A stretch of DNA of 28,871 bases from Gnetum montanum (lineage: Eukaryota > Streptophyta > Gnetopsida > Gnetales > Gnetaceae), in the NCBI GenBank assembly GCA_015680685.1, contig MNCI01017900.1, positions 180,691 through 209,561 of the forward strand. The letters run 5' to 3'. This document shows positions 27,900 through 28,871 of this stretch, piece by piece. The position numbers were made by a program, and so were the translations under genes. Numbering within the stretch: the first letter of the stretch is position 1; each line of letters begins with the position of its first letter. Below the pieces are notes generated by a model. It saw only the letters and a program-made list of their open reading frames with translations, did no database searches and was not told where the DNA came from.

Positions 27900-28871
27900 T
27901 CAATAAAATTTGAGGCATTATTGGATGTGCAGTTTTATAAATTAACTTTATTGAATTTTAAATGGAAGCTGAGGACTTTATGATTTGTGGAGTTGCATAG
28001 AGCGTTTATGATAATTGGTGTATCCATGGCGATCAATGGATATCTTATTATTCGAGTGAAAGATAAGGTTGCAACCAAGCTAAGAGTTATAGAAGTGGAA
28101 GAAACAAATATTAAGGATAATATATTTGTAAGATCATAGAAAAGGGAATTCTGAATATTTTACAACATATGATTTACTCGTTTATGATGAGGGTCTTGAT
28201 TTCATCATGGAGCCATTAGAAAGCAACTAGAAGGCGAAAATGAAAGTCAAATTTTAAGAGAAGTCAGATAGAAACCAATTATTGCATGCATAATGGCAAA
28301 GTGAGAAGCATGGACATAAAACAGATCAGTGCATGCATTTGCTATTTGATAGGAAGGAATTATAAGAAACAGTTAAATGAGAGGAAAGAGAATGGAAAAG
28401 GAAACCGAAAAGATATAGATGTAGAAAACACGAAATAATGCAAAGAAAAATGCAGCAAATGGCTTGTAATGACCAAGAAAATTATGGGTGTTTTTAGGGC
28501 TTGCATTGGGGATCAGCAGCTATTTCGAACAGTGGTTTGCTATCACACTTCATTAATAATGTTTGAATTCTTATCCATTCTTGGTAATATTTTTTCATGA
28601 TCAAAGAACTTTAGTTAGAGCAAAGGGAAGATTTTGTAAGGTATCGATAGTTTACAATATCATGTAGTGAAAAGAATTAAATAATTAAGCAGATATTGGA
28701 TAAAAAATTTAGTAGAAGTGATGCAATGTTCAAGATGAATTATGCTTGTAACAAGGAATGATCAGCTTTTAAATGCCCACAGAAAAGTCAGTATTGGGGT
28801 TGTCCATGTTAGCTGATAAAAAATCTCTTGTTTATGGAACAAGCTGTTCATTCACATAGATGACACTTGGA
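27900..28871. other. AT-rich right end, no convincing gene
   Basis: No frame over 60 codons. A possible remnant of a gag-type zinc knuckle occurs near 28290-28345, where one frame reads KHGHKTDQCMHLL before a stop. The rest (poly-A/T DNA) shows nothing I can support. The window may end inside a decayed retroelement. Confidence 0.4.

Overview
This window looks like nuclear DNA of a land plant, probably a large repeat-rich genome; it could be a gymnosperm, but the sequence does not decide that. It is AT-rich, has a single ambiguous base (17109), and about three quarters of it (roughly 21.8 of 28.9 kb) is one family of LTR retrotransposons. There is no sign of prokaryotic, organellar or viral-genome organisation.

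Layout: 1-760 is an AT-rich flank without a gene. 766-14775 is element E1 (+ strand, TSD ATAAT at 761-765 and 14776-14780). It is split by a second member of the same family, E2 (5866-12800, - strand, TSD GGCCC at 5861-5865 and 12801-12805). 14869-15718 is a solo LTR of a related subfamily (TSD AAGGT). 15719-18490 is a spacer holding tRNA-derived SINE copies, a C-rich block and a G/T-rich block. 18495-25465 is a third full-length element, E3 (- strand, TSD AATAT). 25466-26480 holds more SINE-like remnants. 26480-27281 is the only part that looks like a host gene: a GC-richer leader and a small two-exon ORF of 54 codons that I do not recognise. 27282-28871 shows no convincing gene.

The three full elements are each about 7.0 kb once nesting is removed. 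They have 780-795 bp LTRs with TGATGAG/CTCATCA-type ends, a PBS resembling the 3' end of tRNA-Asp, one long gag-protease frame of about 1,150 codons ending in a conserved SHGGDGHL tail, about 1.9 kb of 3' non-coding DNA, and a short polypurine tract. I find no reverse transcriptase, RNase H or integrase in any copy. They therefore look like non-autonomous Ty3/gypsy-type elements that would depend on a partner for copying and integration. All coding copies are broken, largely by changes of the C-to-T or G-to-A type, including several Gln codons turned into stops.

Most notable points: (i) E2 lies in inverse orientation inside E1, so the locus is a giant inverted repeat able to form a long hairpin RNA; (ii) the U3 of every LTR is only about 80-150 bp and carries a variable array (2 to 7 units) of the palindrome GCGATATCGC spaced by 14, 17, 20 or 26 bp just upstream of the TATA box; (iii) the polypurine-tract 11-mer AGTCATGGGGG recurs three times per element; (iv) LTR divergence (hand counts about 10% for E1 and about 6-7% for E2) agrees with the nesting order.
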